From contig JAMPIQ010000002.1 in assembly GCA_024699855.1 (NCBI GenBank), forward strand, positions 15,004,001 to 15,068,000: a stretch of 64,000 bases of DNA, read 5' to 3'. Below the pieces are notes generated by a model. That model saw nothing but the letters and a program-made list of their open reading frames with translations. It ran no database searches and was not told the DNA's origin. Positions within the stretch are counted from its first letter, which is position 1, and the number at the start of each line of letters is the position of its first letter. Source of the DNA: Aphelenchoides besseyi (taxonomy: Eukaryota; Nematoda; Chromadorea; Rhabditida; Aphelenchoididae). Positions 17,901 to 30,659 of this stretch are shown piece after piece. The translations under genes and the position numbers were made by a program.

Positions 17901-20900
17901 GTTCGACGTCAAACCGCCCACCCGCATTTCTTTTTTCTTGATTATCCACGGATCAGTCCTCCGATCATCTAACCGGAAAATGTCCAGATGTGTTTTCCAA
18001 ATCACATGCAATTGAAGTGCGCTATTTCGTGGAATCGAAGCGGTCGCTGCAACGACATTTCGAGGGTCGTCAAAAGTTGAGGGTAAAAACAAAAAGTTCA
18101 CGTGGCCGTTAACTATGTCGTCCATTTAACGTTCCCGAAAACTGAAGAGTCCGAAAGTAATGGAATGAAATTCGAACAGTTTTCCGACGGTTTTACGTAA
18201 ACACTTAAAAACTTCGTCTGGCGATTAAACTTCAGCAAAAAAAAGAACCGTCGAATTGGCCGAGAGCGACATTTCCAGAAGAGAATCACTCGTTCCCGGT
18301 TTTTGGTCGAAAGTCGGCTGGAAAACCGGAGATGCAGATGCACCCGCAAACGTACTCCCGTTCGGTCAAACGAAACGGCGGTGAAATTCATTCGCCATGA
18401 CTCCCGGCTTAAAGGTACAAATCGAATTGTGATCGACGAGAACTTTAAACTCGCAAATGAACAGCACAGAAGTGACCATATGGATGGTTACGAAGTTCTC
18501 GCTCGACTGTTAACATCTCGCAGAATCAATGAGTGAAAATGACGACCTTCGATTATGCGAGACTGCAAAACTCTCCGTGATGCAATTGGGGTCATCACGA
18601 AAGAAGTTTTGGCGCGAATGAGAATCGACGGAAAAAACGGTCGCATGCAAAGAACCAAATCCTATGGACGTTTTAGGAGTCAGACAACCGAAAGAAATCC
18701 ATTTGGCCGCGAGCGCATTTTATTGCTCCGCCTCTTCTCTCGTCGTCCCGTAATGGCCACAAGCGATGTTCCACTGGAAAGCGGCCAAATTGGACGACAA
18801 GTCAAATTTCGAAATGCGAGTCCGCGTATCTACAGTTTGCCTTCTCACTCAATAGTACAATGAAGAGGAATGGACAATCGAGAGGTCTGAAGCAACAGGG
18901 CATAAACAATGGTTGGTATCTCGTGGAATGTCGACCGCTGATTCGGAAAGACCGTTTGCATGCTGCAATTTTACACCTGGAGAAAGGTACCCCGCCCTTG
19001 GTTTCCGGTTCACGAAATGTGCATCCGGTCGAGAGTTTCAACGAAATTTCGTTCTCAGTTCGTTTGATCATCCGAACAACGTTCTCGCGAAGACCAATAA
19101 AACAAAATGGCCACCAAGAACGCTTCGTATTCATTCAACTCGAATGGAAATACGACAAAAGTCTTAAGTCGTACACTTTAATCGAAAGAAGAAGAGCGCT
19201 AGAAGTTTGTGAGGGATCGAACACACCGGTTTTCCTGTTCGAACCGGTTTCCTTCCCGAAACGGCGGGAAACTCAAAGCAAATCAACGGCTATTAGAACA
19301 ATTATTTTAAGCGTAAACACGTTTGAAATTAATCGAAACTTTACAACTCGTCTACGAGACTTTTCATCGTGGGGCAAAAGGTTGGGAATCAAAAGAAGAA
19401 AACTGTACGCCGAAATGACATCATCCATCGAAGCCCACGACGGAAAAGCGTATCGTCCAGTCGGCCGAAAAAGAATTCCTGACACCAAAGACGGCATCTA
19501 AACGTCGAAGCAAACAATAAAATGTTGTTCGTAGAAGATACCAAAGTACACGAAGAAGCAAATGGAATGAAGATCGTGACAAGAAGTGTGATGATCGAAA
19601 ACGTTTCGACTATCAGCCGTCGAATTTGCTGACGTTTGCAGTTCTCATTATCAGCTTCTTTTTCAGCTTCCAAAGAAATGACGCATACTTTCGATAAGGA
19701 ATTTGTTGTCCATTCGCGATGGCCGTTGACCAATTGGGCGCCCATGAGTAAGCGAAACAAGTTTGCGGAGTCGATTGAACGATCGTTACGGTCAATTGGA
19801 CTCCACGATTTGAAGGCAAAAAACAACTGGAATAAGGCGCCTACGAGGTTCTTCAGAAAAACAATTAACCGGAACGTTCGGATCGTAAATAAGATTTCTC
19901 GCCATTGCGATCAGAATCGTCGTTTTCTCGGAACGATGATCACGCATAAAAACCTTCAGGGCGGAGGATTGTGGTCCAATGATTAGACAAAAAAACTCCC
20001 CCAATTGATGGAAACCAAACAAGTGGACGAACAACTGCCGTCCGAAGTTATTTGCGGTGTTCCGACGGCGCGTTTGACAAGTCGATACGAAGCGGATTTC
20101 AACTCGAAAAATTTTTCCAAAAATACGCTTCCGCAACGTCTACAAGATCCTCGATGAGCGCCGTTCAATTCGTACGCCAAAAGTGACCGTTGACATTTTT
20201 TCGTAATTCGACTACGACCACCAGCGAGTCCTCGGAATTCGCACAACGTCCGCGCACGAGCGACGTCGTGGACCAGAAGCCACCCGCAGAAGTTCGATGG
20301 ATTCGTAGAATCGACAAACAAAAAATTGGTCAGCAAACGCGAGCGATTTTTGGAACCCGAACAACCAAATGGTCGAAGAGCAAAAAACCGCGACAGCAAA
20401 AGCGGACGAAAAAAAGTTGGACGGCCGCAGGCGGCGAGGTCGACGCGAATGAAAATGCGACGACGGTGAAGAGAGAGAATCGTGAATATTACGAAAGTGC
20501 GTCTGCGTAGAGTGTTCAGCCGCAGGCGGCAAAAGAGTCCGCAACGGACGTCGTGCGAGACGAGAGAGGCGAACAAACGGCGCGAGTAGTCGCATTCTGT
20601 CGAATGTCGAGAGTTAGTGCGTACCAGTTCGAAAATTGCGAGCGAGAGCCGAGCGACGTTGTGGCGACGGTTCGTGTGATGAGGACGAGACGCTCGAGTG
20701 AACGTTTGTGGCGAGCGCGAAGGCCACGAGTATGAGAGAAAACAAAAACCAGCAAACGACGAATGAGTAGCGAAGAAAAAATTGCGAGTTTCGCACATAA
20801 AATCGCGTAGTAGAAAAACCGAAAATTTTCCGAACGTTACATCCGCTTATACGCGAGTTCGCAGTTGCTTCGATCTGCTGACTTCGTTGATTTACAGATT

Positions 20901-21170
20901 TGAAGAACAACAACTGGCTGCGAGCTCAATTCACATCTCTACAGCAAACCGGTAGTCCAAAGAGTTCGGATCAAGAAGTTGAAATACGTAGATGAACTAG
21001 TTACGTGTGGAACAAAGAAGACAGAAACTTAATTATGTTACCTTTTGACATCAGGTTGTAAAAGCTTTATTGCTAAGTCGAACATAAGTGAACTTGGAGG
21101 ATCAGCGGACGATATCGACCGACCGATCGACGCTTGAAGCTATTCGTTGGCCGCAAGTCAATTGGACTAG
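14919..21170. other. 6.2-kb gene-poor region
   Basis: I see no recognisable coding exon. Several open frames of 70-210 codons occur (for example 18860-19501 plus) but they lack family motifs and splice logic. The stretch from about 20150 to 20720 is rich in CpG and low in stop codons, which may mark a promoter or a long 5' leader for a gene further right. Confidence 0.4.
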
Positions 21171-21387
21171 TGGATTAGAACTCAGCAAATAAGTCGAATT
21201 GCCGTTGTTTCAGCTCCACGATCTTCAACTTCCTACTCTCCATTAGTACACGCCTTTTTCGTTAACTGGTATACAAACAACCGGGAATTCTACACTCAAA
21301 TAAGCGTCAATTTTGTTGATGTCCACTACCTGAAATGTGCAGATTGTTATAACTTCATTGAATTTGCAATAAAACTCTACTGTTTAC

Positions 21388-21640
21388 AGCAACTCGTTGA
21401 TCACTTCTATGGTTTCTACGTCAATCGACCAAAAGCGACCATTTTGATTGGACTTTTACTTGGATTGAGTTTTGGGATCTTTGTGTACTTCTATTTGATT
21501 CACGTGTACGTGTCCATAGAAAAGGGTGAGCAGTTCGTTTGAAGTTAATTTGTCAAAGAATCTCCTTTTACGTCACTTTATTTGATATTGTTGTAACTTC
21601 TCCAAATCGCAGCCCTTGTACTCATGATCTTAAACGACCA
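21388..21640 (+). CDS. C-terminal exons of a small membrane protein
   Basis: An exon from the acceptor TTTACAG (ending 21387) encodes QLVDHFYGFYVNRPKATILI, then a 21-residue hydrophobic segment (IGLLLGLSFGIFVYFYLIHVY). It ends at a GTGAGC donor near 21524. A second exon after TCGCAG near 21609 adds a short tail and a stop, and AATAAA follows at about 21655. The segment before the membrane helix recalls the start of patched-type transporters, but a product this short cannot be one. The 5' end is unresolved; the frame is open upstream to a stop near 21172 but has no ATG. Confidence 0.35.
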
Positions 21641-22039
21641 TCATAGCTGACGATAAATAAAGTTAGAATCAGTGACTTAATGTTCTCGAAGCTTGAGAAA
21701 CAGCGCTTCTTGTTTTTAATCTCAGATATAAGATAACAACATTCTGTTAAAACAAATGCCAAACGTTAATCATTAAGCGTCAACCAAATCTTAACGCATT
21801 GAAAGTGCAATTAATTACTGTTTTTTCGTATTGTTTTACGTTAGACAATTGTTTCCATTTCACAATTCTAATGCAATAAGTGTTCCACGGATTCATGGGG
21901 GTTCACGGAGCAAAAACGCTCTTAGATGATTGAGTCTATTGGAACGGTCTGTCTTATCCTTCGCCAAGTCAATTGGCCATTTGCATATTGTAAAATCGAA
22001 CGGCAATCGAATTGACACAGTCAAGTGTTCGAAATAAAC

Positions 22040-22630
22040 TTTATTTTACATTTAGTTCTTATTCGGCTGGTTGCTGGCCATTGCGCTCCAGAAACGTTGC
22101 ACCACGTTATTGTTGATACGGTGGAGTATCTCAACGTTTTTGAGTCTACTACAGTTGTGAGTTCATTCCAGTTTGTCATTGATGTAGATCAACGATTTAG
22201 GTCAAAAGCAAACACCTTAAACCATATCAATTGCAGTGCCAACTCAGCAGAAGTCAAGAAGTACGGTTCGGACAGCAATGAATTTCAACGGGTCTTTAAG
22301 AAATACAGTGTCTTGTTATCCCAAAAAAGAGGAAAATTGGCACGAAACCATGAATGGCACATTGAAGCCTGACAGATTTCTTTGCGCATAAGTGACATTT
22401 TTGTTATTTTAGTTCATGAGATTTCAGCCATATCTGCTCAATCGCCATCTGCATGGCAGAAGACTTCCAGAATTACAACAACTACAGGCACACAGAATCT
22501 ATGTGTCCGATCTGTGAATCACTCAAGGAATTACGACCCTATGCAGCTCCAGAACACCGCAATTTTCGAACTCGTACAACATCACAGAGCCAAGATTTTG
22601 GTTAACTTGGATAGTTTGTGCGACTACTGA
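22040..22630 (+). CDS. possible small cysteine-containing protein gene, model unresolved
   Basis: After an acceptor TTTAG at about 22055 several open frames alternate with splice-like sites. The most protein-like pieces are YPKKEENWHETMNGTLKPDR (about 22.32-22.37 kb) and ESMCPICESLKELRPYAAPE (about 22.50-22.56 kb). I could not join them in one frame. It may be a real secreted-protein gene, two genes or a decayed one. Confidence 0.2.
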
Positions 22631-22956
22631 GTGTGTTTCAAAAACTGAATTGTACGTGTATTGTATTCAAAGCCGTTGATGTTCGTCCATGAGCAGATTG
22701 CTTTGAGAGATCTACATCAGCTCATTATCACTTCCATTAACCTTACATTCATTTTACAATAAACTTGCATTAAGAGTTCTTGTTGATGACCGTAGAAATC
22801 AGGTTGACCACCGAATTGACCTGAAATTTTTCGGTCAATGGCAAACAGAAACGAAAATCAATTCAAAACACTTCGGTTGTTCGGTTGATGAGCTGTGAAA
22901 ACATTCGGTTTGTTCGTTGCATTTTGGTGCTGAATTGTTTATGGTCAACTAAAGAA

Positions 22957-25080
22957 ATGAGTACGAACGGTTTAAAAGAGCTACAAAACGGCAGTGCGGT
23001 ATTGTTCATTTGGTTTGAATCGCTTTTGATCCCTTGTTTTCAGCAAACCGACGTTCAGATACCAAAAACGGAGAAATCGACTTCGAGCAGCAATTTGATC
23101 CCCAAACCGGTTCCATTCTCAGCCGCTTTACAAGTACCGCCGGAATATACACGTGCTCAAAATCGAAATCATCTTCTAGTCAACTGTCCGATCGCTTCAA
23201 ATCTTCGTTTTGTCTACGGAACTGCCGGTTTCCGAACAAAAGATGATTACATGACATTTATTGCCTATCGAACGGGTGTTTTTGCGGGTTACAGAGCAAG
23301 GTAACGAACTTTTCTTTACGTTTATTTCACTTGCTTTGTTTAGAAAACTTGGAAAGAACATCGGACTAATGATCACGGCTTCGCACAATCTTTGTAACGA
23401 TAACGGAATTAAAATCGTTGATCCCATGGGCGAGATGTTAGATCAACGATTCGAAACCCCACTGACCGATTTGATCAACAAGTCGGACGAAGAGTTTCTG
23501 CACGAAGTAACTCAAATGGAATCGTCTGCCGACAAAGCGATCGCGAATGTTTGTGTTCACATCGCTTGGGATACTCGACAATCGTCTCTTTATTTAGCAG
23601 TTGCAGCTGGAAACGGAATTGGACAAACGGGTATTAAGTCTGCAGCTCACAGTAAGTGTTCCGTCAGATACAAAAACAAAAACCGTTTAGATTACTTGAC
23701 AACTCCACAGCTTCACTATTTGGTGCGTGTTTCGAATGATCCTGCTTACGGACCACGACATCCGATTGAAAAGCGTTTTGTTGATGCGGTTTTCCAGTTT
23801 CGTGATGTAAAGTCGAATTGAAACATTTGAACTGTTAACTCGACTGTTTCAGCACACTCACAATCATAACAATATCAATTACACGAGCGAAGTTTTCGTG
23901 GATTGTGCCAATGGAGTTGGAGCCGAACGTATTCATGGCTACACCGATCCGTTGGGCGCACAGATCATCGATTTGGGAGTCGTGAACATCGACATTCGAT
24001 CATATAAAAAACTGAACAATGCGGTTGGTTTTCCCTTCGGTTTCCTAATCCAACAGATTTTCAGTGCGGTGCCGATTTCGTTAAATTAAATTGTAAGCTT
24101 CCAATGGACTTCGAAGACGATGTTGAACCGGGAACACGGTGCGTATCGTTGGACGGTGATGCCGATCGTTTGGTTTATTTCTATCTGGACAAGAAAGAGC
24201 CTCGTGCATTTCACCTGTTGGATGGCGATTACATTGCCGCGTTATTTGCCAAGTTCCTCATCAAACACTTAGACGAATTGAAGCTGCTTAACAAGATGGA
24301 TGGAGTGCAACAATGTGATAAGTTCACATTCGCCGTCATACAAACCGCGTACTCAAATGGAAACTCAACTCGTTTCTTCGAAAAAACATTGGTGAGTTCG
24401 ATTTCAGACAACAAAACAAACGTTTTTAGAAATGTAAAGTTGTAATGACAAATACGGGAATCAAGAATCTACATAACGCTGCCCAGAAGTTCGATGTTGC
24501 TGTCTACTTCGAAGCCAACGGTCATGGAACAGTCACCTTCAGTCCAGCATTCTATCAACGAATCCGCCAAATGCGTGAAGATCAGCCCGAGAATCCGTTT
24601 GTTGGTCGTTTGGATGCGTTCACTCGAATCATCAACGAGTGTGTGGGCGATGCGATTGCCGATTTTTTGGCCGTGGAACAACTTCTGTGGTACTATGATT
24701 GGAATGCGGAGTTGTGGTGGAAAAGAACGTTCACTGCGGCGCCAACAGTTCAATTGAAGATCCCCGTAAGTTCAGTTTTGACCATTGATTGATCCTGATA
24801 TTTGCGTTTAGGTCGAAAATCGTTCGTTCTACAAATCTTCGGAAGAGAACGAGACAAAGTTGATCAAACCGGAAGGAATGCAGAAGTCGATTGATAAGAT
24901 CGTGAAGAAGTACAAAAAGGCGCGTGCTTTCGTGCGGTTAGTTCACAGATAAAACGATTGTGATTCACGATTTTCAGACCATCTGGTACGGAGGATGTTC
25001 TTCGTGTTTACGCCGAAGCGGATACCAAGTCGGATGCCGAATCACTGGCCAACGAGCTTAAGAACTTGTTCCCGCGATAA
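22957..25080 (+). CDS. PGM3: phosphoacetylglucosamine mutase (PGM3/AGM1)
   Basis: This enzyme converts GlcNAc-6-phosphate to GlcNAc-1-phosphate for UDP-GlcNAc synthesis, which feeds chitin and glycans. Nine exons (22957-22998, 23044-23300, 23344-23651, 23691-23806, 23853-24023, 24065-24391, 24430-24765, 24812-24936, 24978-25080) add up to 594 residues in one frame. Family motifs appear in order: YGTAGFRTK, the catalytic-serine loop TASHN, TTPQLHY, VDCANGVGA, the metal loop SLDGDADRLVYF, FEANGHGT and the phosphate-binding RPSGTEDVLRVYAEAD. Two features differ from the usual. The loop reads TASHNL rather than TASHNP, and about 60 extra residues precede the conserved core. Start: the ATG at 22957; an in-frame ATG also lies upstream at 22888. 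AATAAA follows at 25214. Confidence 0.93.
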
Positions 25081-25374
25081 TTCCACTATCATTCTGTTTA
25101 CTGGTCCTTAAATACTAACCCGATGTTTGCTGCCTTCTAATCATTCCAAGGGTCCATATATTTCTATGCTTTTTAGTTTTGCTATACAATTCACTAATTG
25201 TTTGCGCACATCGAATAAACGTTTCTGGTTGTTTGTGCCGTGAGTTTGTTTATCCGTGGATTTGTAATCAAAACAAGGGTGAGATTTCGTAACAGATGAG
25301 TTAACCTGAGAGTATCAAAATAAAAGTATCACAAAATGAAGAAAAGTGCAAATAGTATACAGACATCAAAAAAA

Positions 25375-26795
25375 TTAAACATCAGCATCGAGACGAAACT
25401 CGTGAGATTCGGTGAACGATGCGCTATGATCGAACTTCTTGTACTCGGTAACACGACGTTCGAAGAAGTTGGTTTTCCCTTCCAAACTGATATTCGTCAT
25501 GAATGGAAACGGATTCTTCGAGTGGTAGACCGACTTCAATCCCAACTCGTTAAGCAAATGATCAGCTACGTACTCAATGTACTAAAAACAAAACGATTCA
25601 AACTGTCTATCAATCGAACTCACCTCACACATCGCCTCGGCATTCATTCCGATTAATCGACATGGCAAAGCATCGACCAAAAACTCTTTTTCGATTTCAA
25701 CAGCCTCCTTGATGATCTGTTGAACTCGTTTCTCGGTAGGACGATTTTGGATGTGTTCGCGGAAGAGCAAACATGCGAAATCTCGATGCAAACCCTACAA
25801 TCCAACGATTGATTTCATCTCTGAATTCAAAAAACCAACTTCATCGCGCGAAATCAGTTCGTTACTTTGTGCCAATCCGGGCATCACACCGCGACTTTTC
25901 AGCCAAAAAATTGACGCAAAACTTCCGGAGAAGAAGATTCCTTCCACCGCAGCGAATGCCACCAAGCGTTCGGCAAACGACGACTGATGATCGTTGATCC
26001 AACGAAGCGCCCAGTTGGCCTTCTTTTTGATAAAATCAAACTCCTCAATGGCGTTGAACATTTTGATCCTAAAGCCGACGATAAAAACGAAAAGACGAGT
26101 AAAGGAACCCACTTTTCTTGTGGATCGGTGATAAACGCATCGATGAGCATCGAATACATTTCGGCATGCACGTTTTCGATCATGATCTGGAAACCATAGA
26201 AACACCGCGCCTCCGGAATTTTGACTTCCGATGAGAATCTCTCCAGCAGGTTTTCGTTCACGATTCCATCCGAAGCGGCGAAGAACGCGAGTACACGACC
26301 GATGAAGAAACGTTCTCCATCGGTCAGTTTGTTCCAATCGTTCATGTCGTCGTCCAACTTAACTTCTTCGGCCACCCAGAACGCGGATTGTGCTTTCTTG
26401 TAGAAGGTCCAGATGTCGCCGTACTTCAGCGGAAACATCGTGAAACGCCCGGGAGTGTCTTGTAGAAGCGGTTCTTGGAGATCCATTGACTAAGAAAAAA
26501 GATGAACAAAAAGTTTGAAGTTCCCAACAGAGATTTCAGCATCGAGACTGATAAACACCGGAAGCTTGGGCGTGAAGTTTCTTAATTGTTTGCGTATTAC
26601 GAAAACCCTTCTGTTTCTCAATCAGCAAGTGGACAGGATTTAATTGAATTGATTGTCCTGAGGACTGCAAAATTTCCAACGGAAAGTTCGGGAGAACAAA
26701 TTTTGCGACTTTTTCTGTTACTTCCGATGTAAAAGTCCACTTACCATGTTCTCTTTGTCCTTCTGCATATTTTCATCAAAAACTTTGGAGTGCAT
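25375..26795 (-). CDS. RRM2: ribonucleoside-diphosphate reductase small subunit (R2)
   Basis: R2 carries the di-iron tyrosyl radical that drives reduction of ribonucleotides to deoxyribonucleotides with the large subunit R1. Five exons (26795-26745, 26489-26113, 26068-25840, 25794-25624, 25581-25375) give 344 residues. Clear motifs are [20 protein letters not shown], the iron ligands and radical tyrosine in [13 protein letters not shown] (E, H and Y in the canonical spacing), [29 protein letters not shown] and [18 protein letters not shown]. The N-terminal extension is short, so no KEN-box region as in vertebrates is seen. The C-terminus ends LDADV where most eukaryotic R2 proteins end LDADF; that tail normally docks on R1. 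Exon phases all agree. Confidence 0.95.
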
Positions 26796-27410
26796 TCCGG
26801 CGTGTTGGAAATGAATTCGTCTGAAAGATTCGTTCTTCTCAAGCAACAGATGGATGTCACGGAATTCACGAGTTTGTCGACTGAAAACACATGTGTTGAA
26901 TGTCAAAGATCAACGAATAGAGCACGACTTATGTATCGAAGAAGGTGGCGGTCTGTGCAGTTGGAAGGGCGGGACGCCAATTCGAAAATGGACGCTAACT
27001 GGAAAGACACAAGCGCAATGAAAACGATTGTGAAATTGCGCGCCAAACCCTCCGACAAAGTCACGAGCAAACTCAAGAATTACGTGCATACGAACAGATG
27101 TCAGGAATCATACAATTTCAAAGATCACTTGACATTCTTGACACAAAATCGAGTAAACTGAAGTGGATCAGCAAACTGAAAACAGACGACATTCAACCCA
27201 AAGCTTACGACCAAGTTGGCAGTGGCCAACAAAAACATGTTGCGCCCTCAAAGTGGTTTTTTTGTTGAACCGAAGAAAAATCCAATTGAGACAAAAAACG
27301 AGCAGCAACTGGAAAGCGATGGTTTGATTCCATGTCGATAAACGTGCGAACAAAGTTGCGCCGAGCAGTTGGAATAAGTTTATTTCATGACGATAAACAC
27401 AGCATTGTGA
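26796..27410. other. intergenic region between R2 and chitinase
   Basis: No gene supported. A plus-strand frame at 26790-27161 is antisense to the R2 start and has no motif. The stretch should include the R2 promoter and the chitinase 3' flank. Confidence 0.4.
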
Positions 27411-29124
27411 TTACTCGGGACCGTAACGTGAAAGTCGAATACGAACAGTGTGATTAAGACACGGAGAGTTTTTGGAGTCGATATGAAAAATGTCTGGATT
27501 TCGATACAAACTGAACACACAACGCAATCGATTACGATCATTGTTACGCGATGCATGATCGTGATATAGTTTGGGATCGAAATACGGCAAAACGCCGGGA
27601 TATGGCGCGGGTGCACAATCACAAGGTTCCGGTTTCCACATGTTCGACCAATCCGGTTGCCAACTCAAATTCTGTTGGATGGCATCGAAGCCGTCGATCA
27701 TTCCTGTAGATGACAAAGGTAGTTAGCTGATGATAAGATTGTGCTGACCTTTGCATGAAAGTGTATGCTCCACTCCAACTGGTACTCCAAGTTTCTCACA
27801 AAAGAATCGAAACGCTTTAATTCGTCGATTCTCGCCGGGACCTCCAGGCGTTTCATCGTCTTCACCTTTGCATTCGTCGTTTATGACTTTGTTCGTCGGT
27901 CCAAAAACAGAGCCTTTGTAACCGGCACGTTTGTTCTTTTCACTAGGATGCCAAGTACCTGGAAAACAATCTAATTGAAAAGTACGACAATCGCTTACCC
28001 ATCATGATATCGTGCATTGAAGGCTTTGGTGGTTGTGGTGTGTTGTAGAACCAAAGAGCCGATAGCATAGCTAACGGTGGATCCATTTTTGTGATCAAAG
28101 CGTTCGGATCGGTGAGCAAATCGACGTCGATATTCTCGGAGTGTAAGTAATGTTGAAATTGACCGTAGTTGTAATTCCATGATAACTGAAATTAAACGTG
28201 AACTTTGCGTCCATTTCTTTTGTCAACCTGCAACGGACCACGTCCAAAATAACAACCCGTGTATGTTGTTTGATTGTGAGCAGAAAATGTGTTGGGTTGT
28301 CTAAACGAATTCATTTGATTAAAATCGAGAGTTCAACATACTCGCATGGATACCAGAAATCGAGTTCGGGATTTGAGGCGCAATAGCGACCATCTTTCAC
28401 ACAGGTCTCAGCTTCTTTGATTGTGAATCCATGACGAACAGTCGCGAAGAGCTTTGACTTCGGTCCTCCCTCGAAGAAATTGTACAATCCCCCACGGTAG
28501 AAACACTCTTGTGCGGTTCTAAAACGACTTGGAACGCGAAAACTGGTAACCTACTTACTTATTATCAATATCGTTTGTTGAGGAATTGACACTGAAATCA
28601 ATCGAAGCTTATTCTCTACGTACTCAAAACCACTTGCCTGAACAGTTTGTAGTCGTTTTCTCCCGTTTCGGCTACAACATGTGCAAAAAACGCTGCCACA
28701 TCTCGGCGTTGTAAATCGCGCGACGTGAACGGCGGTTGACCACTACGAAGTCCCGCACCAAACTCCGGAAAATAACGTGCAGCAATAATGAACGATTCGT
28801 ACGAATACGGAGAACACAAATTGCCACCCCATCCTTGATTTGCATGTGGAAAAAAGTCCTAAAGTGCTTATAGAATTGGACATCAAACAAAAAACCAACA
28901 TCAAACATTTCTTTTGTAAACCATCGTTCCAAGTAGGTCTTGGGCTTTAGATTTGGGTCCATGGGTTCACGACACTTAGTGATTGGTGGTCTTCCGTACT
29001 TTTTGCCTTCCGGACATATCACAGCATCAACTGGGTTTAGAGCAAGAAGAATCAAGACAAATACCTTAGCGGAAAACAATAAACGGACATCAAAGAACAT
29101 TAAAAACTGCGTCATTAAAGTCAT
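27411..29124 (-). CDS. secreted GH19-type chitinase
   Basis: GH19 enzymes hydrolyse chitin with inversion. The protein starts at 29124 with a signal peptide whose core is VFVLILLALNPVDA. The catalytic domain follows: YSYESFIIAARYFPEFG, RRDVAAFFAHVVAETG (general-acid Glu), CFYRGGLYNFFEGGPKS (second acidic residue region), FGRGPLQLSWNYNYGQF, SALWFYNTPQPPKPSMHDIM, and the C-terminal GVEHTLSCKGMIDGFD. Cysteines fit a secreted fold. Exons include 29124-28900, 28858-28638, 28591-28559 (only 33 bases) and 28518 onward to the stop at 27411. The intron after 28638 needs a GC donor (GCAAGT). The length is about 440 residues. Nematodes have GH19 chitinases of this layout, with roles in eggshell, cuticle or digestion; which applies here is unknown. 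Confidence 0.88.
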
Positions 29125-29903
29125 TCAAAAACAAATCTTCTGCAATTGCTCGAAATTTCGCTGAGTTTTGCAATTCACTTTCATAAAAACTGAACTGCAA
29201 AACACCCCCGATTTACGTTCCGCGAAGCCGATGAACAAACAAAAGCGAAACACGCTGACCACTGGCTACTTACAGTTCCGGTTTGTCGAAATTTGGAGCA
29301 GTCGTCCAATTCTTCCTCAGCAATTCAAACCACGAATGAGGGTCAAAAACGACGGGAACTTACAAATCGCGGTTTTGTGCAACAGCAAACGATCTGTTTC
29401 TTTTGCACCGTTGTGGACGCTCATTTCTACACAACTGACTTAACAGAATGGTTACTGTATCTTCCAAATCTAGTTTTGTTCGACAAGAAGGTTGTTAATC
29501 AAACCTCTTCTATGTGTTTTAAGAGCATTGTGATCACTCGCCTTTGAAGAATCGTATTGAAAGGCTGCTCAGTGTTCTTTCGTTCTAACCGTTTGAGTTC
29601 AATGATTTGAACTGTTATCTAAAGTGATAACTGCACAGTAGACCAACGGCTTATAATCATTTTATTATTATACAACGTATATTTAAGAAATCAAAAGATG
29701 GAAAGCAATGAAATCCAATCTCTAATAGTCTCTTCTGCATCCTTTTCAATTGACAACCGGATTCTGATTCAATAGCCAAAAACTTTGTTCTTCGCAGTTT
29801 TGTCGCTCATTAAGCAACTTTGTTGAGTATTTTGGTAATTACAACGACTGTTGGATTTTGTTTCTCAATGTTAATTCATGGATCCAACGGGAAGCGGACG
29901 TTG
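29125..29903. other. divergent promoter region between chitinase and Tim21
   Basis: No gene supported. A plus frame at 29293-29547 has no motif. The interval lies between two divergently transcribed genes and should hold both promoters. Confidence 0.4.
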
Positions 29904-30659
29904 ATGTTGAAATGTGCGCTTCGCATTCGTTACCTTAGCTCAAATGTTCAGAAGACGGGACTTTCCGTTTGCACTCAATTAATAGCCGTCCAACCATTGA
30001 CAGTTTCTGGTCATCGTTTCTATGTCACAGAGAAGCCGGTGAAGTCCGAATTCGGCGAATCGGACACAACGAAACCCGACATTCAACGTCCACGTTCGAT
30101 TTTGGAAGAAGTTCTGATTAAAGAAGAGCAGGAACCAAAAACTACCGCACAGAAAGGTTCGTCAATTTGTGTGTATCTTTTGAAAGTTTGAGACTTCAGT
30201 GAAGAAAAAAGCAGAGAACACGTTCTTCTACATCTCGTTGGGTGTTGCAATGTGCACGTTGGGTGGTTTGACTTATCTGCTCTTCGAATACTTTTTCGCG
30301 ACCAGTTCACCGCAACGCATCTACACGAAAGCATTGAAGATGATTCGCGAAGATCCACAATGTCAAAACGCTCTCGGTGAAAGTATTGCAGGATTTGGAG
30401 AACAGGTACATTCAAATTGTTTCGAAATTCTATTCCTATACTTTAGGGTCGCAGAGCTCGTCGTCATATTGCGAGCCAATCGTATCGTAAAGACGACGAA
30501 GAACGAGTTCGAGTTACTTTTCACGTGAAAGGAACACGAAATGCCGGACGAGCATTTGTGGAGATTGCAAAGAAACCGGGAGAATCATATCAATGTCGTT
30601 TCCTACTTGTCGAGTTGGCTGATCGTTCGGGCAGTTTGGTTATCGTTGATAATCGTTAG
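29904..30659 (+). CDS. TIMM21: mitochondrial import inner membrane translocase subunit Tim21
   Basis: Tim21 links the TOM and TIM23 complexes and helps sort presequence proteins into the inner membrane. Three exons (29904-30156, 30200-30405, 30447-30659) give 223 residues. The N-terminus (MLKCALRIRYLSSNVQKTG) is a basic amphipathic presequence. One membrane segment follows (FFYISLGVAMCTLGGLTYLL). The intermembrane-space domain has the signature IYTKALKMIREDPQCQNALG, then GRRARRHIASQSY and a closing beta-rich part ending LVIVDNR. The length and order match the family. Confidence 0.9.

Noticed and set aside
18860..19501. 213-codon plus-strand open frame
   Set aside because: No recognisable motif, basic random-like composition, no splice neighbours, and another frame is open in the same place.
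19983..20798. 271-codon minus-strand open frame
   Set aside because: It is explained by low stop-codon density in the CpG-rich island. It has no family motif, no domain pattern and overlaps other open frames on both strands.
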